Shown one piece after another: positions 63,721 through 64,000 of a DNA stretch of 64,000 nucleotides (position 1 is the stretch's first letter; every line of letters starts with the position of its first letter). Origin of the DNA: a virus; IMG/VR virus record IMGVR_UViG_3300044910_000908, positions 1-64,000 of that record; one strand, 5' to 3'. The position numbers were made by a program, and so were the translations under genes. The notes under the pieces are model-generated. The model ran no database searches. It had not been told where the DNA came from and saw only the letters and a list, made by a program, of their open reading frames with translations.

Positions 63721-64000
63721 TTAAACTCCTTCAAAAATTTGACCTTCATTATTTAAAAAATAAGTAACACCTGTTTTATGATTAATGATTGACAATAGAG
63801 CATCATCTTTATATCTATTATGTTTCATAAAACATGCTCCTGTATCCATATAAACATGTTTTTCCAATCGTAATACTTTCATATCTTCTTTATCTAAGAA
63901 ATGAGGAGTATGTCCTACATAAGTAGTGGATAATTCAGAAGAATGATATCTAAAAGGATTATCATTAATGAAATAATCACTTTCATAATCTTTGTAAATA
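63721..64000 (-). CDS. calcineurin-like phosphatase, C-terminal part (runs off the window)
   Basis: The last 92 codons of a gene beginning right of the window. Readable blocks are LSTTYVGHTPHFLDKEDMK, VYMDTGACFMKHN and ALLSIINHKTGVTYF, matching the GHT...DTG end of lambda-type protein phosphatases and ApaH/PrpE-like enzymes. It would hydrolyse phosphoprotein or dinucleotide phosphate substrates; the N-terminal metal-binding motifs lie outside the window. The stop is TAA at 63721-63723. Confidence 0.75.
   Translation of the reverse strand, partial: IYKDYESDYFINDNPFRYHSSELSTTYVGHTPHFLDKEDMKVLRLEKHVYMDTGACFMKHNRYKDDALLSIINHKTGVTYFLNNEGQIFEGV

Overview
The window is a piece of a large, very AT-rich, lytic T4-related bacteriophage genome. 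It carries diverged T4-type replication genes: clamp loader (gp44/gp62), sliding clamp gp45, the C-terminal part of DNA polymerase gp43, RNase H-type flap nuclease, UvsX, UvsW, gp32 and NrdA/NrdB. Almost every gene lies on the minus strand, packed with 1-20 bp overlaps behind strong Shine-Dalgarno sites. Only two genes (4761-5192 and 44423-44866) are on the plus strand. A prepilin-type leader, lipoprotein signals and several exported small proteins suggest a Gram-negative host. I cannot name the host.

Layout (coordinates ascending; transcription mostly runs the other way). 0-7 kb: phosphoesterase, NAD+-dependent DNA ligase without its zinc finger, nucleotidyltransferase, small unknowns. 7.6-9.5 kb: two genes that together resemble the palm of bacterial DNA polymerase III alpha, separated by a repeat-family gene and a zinc peptide. 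9.5-19.5 kb: replication core with a tandem GroES-like co-chaperonin and a Thg1-type tRNA guanylyltransferase. 19.5-24 kb: vWA protein, 5'-nucleotidase, Hint-like protein, NrdB. 24-33 kb: NrdA, then a cluster with a thymine-hypermodification family protein (HMUDK_hel/aGPT-PPlase2), a class I methyltransferase-like protein, a HAD-like phosphatase, inositol-3-phosphate synthase and an SGNH-like protein, then MazG. 33-37 kb: Pth2, exported proteins, macro domain, CHAP lysin. 37-44 kb: UvsW, UvsX, gp32, HD-Pnk. 44.9-45.5 kb: a long non-coding stretch with direct repeats. 45.5-53 kb: double-AAA+ ATPase, zinc-ribbon protein, RCC1-repeat secreted protein, type IV prepilin. 53-58 kb: ADP-ribosyltransferase-like protein, small ThyA-like protein, structured intergenic element, DUF4326, Sir2, NADAR. 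58-64 kb: small unknowns, transglutaminase-like protein, pyrimidine-dimer glycosylase-like protein, GatB/YqeY-domain protein and a partial phosphoesterase.

How it may work together. The most striking reading is a clamp-coupled DNA base hypermodification pathway. A ThyA-like enzyme could make a 5-hydroxymethyl pyrimidine nucleotide, RNR and MazG shape the dNTP pool, and the 26.6-31.4 kb cluster could elaborate the base, possibly with an inositol-derived group. Three cluster enzymes end in the same short C-terminal peptide, [IV][IV][QT]F-COOH, as the polymerase fragment and the flap nuclease, which suggests sliding-clamp docking. A second theme is NAD/ADP-ribose biology (Sir2, NADAR, DUF4326, macro domain, ART-like protein, NAD ligase), plausibly counter-defence. 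A third is tRNA and translation maintenance (Thg1, HD-Pnk, two Pth2-like proteins, GatB/YqeY). A recurring promoter, TTTAC(T/A) - 16/17 bp - TATAAT, precedes at least 22 transcription units, and NATAAATA boxes resembling T4 late promoters precede others, including both plus-strand genes.
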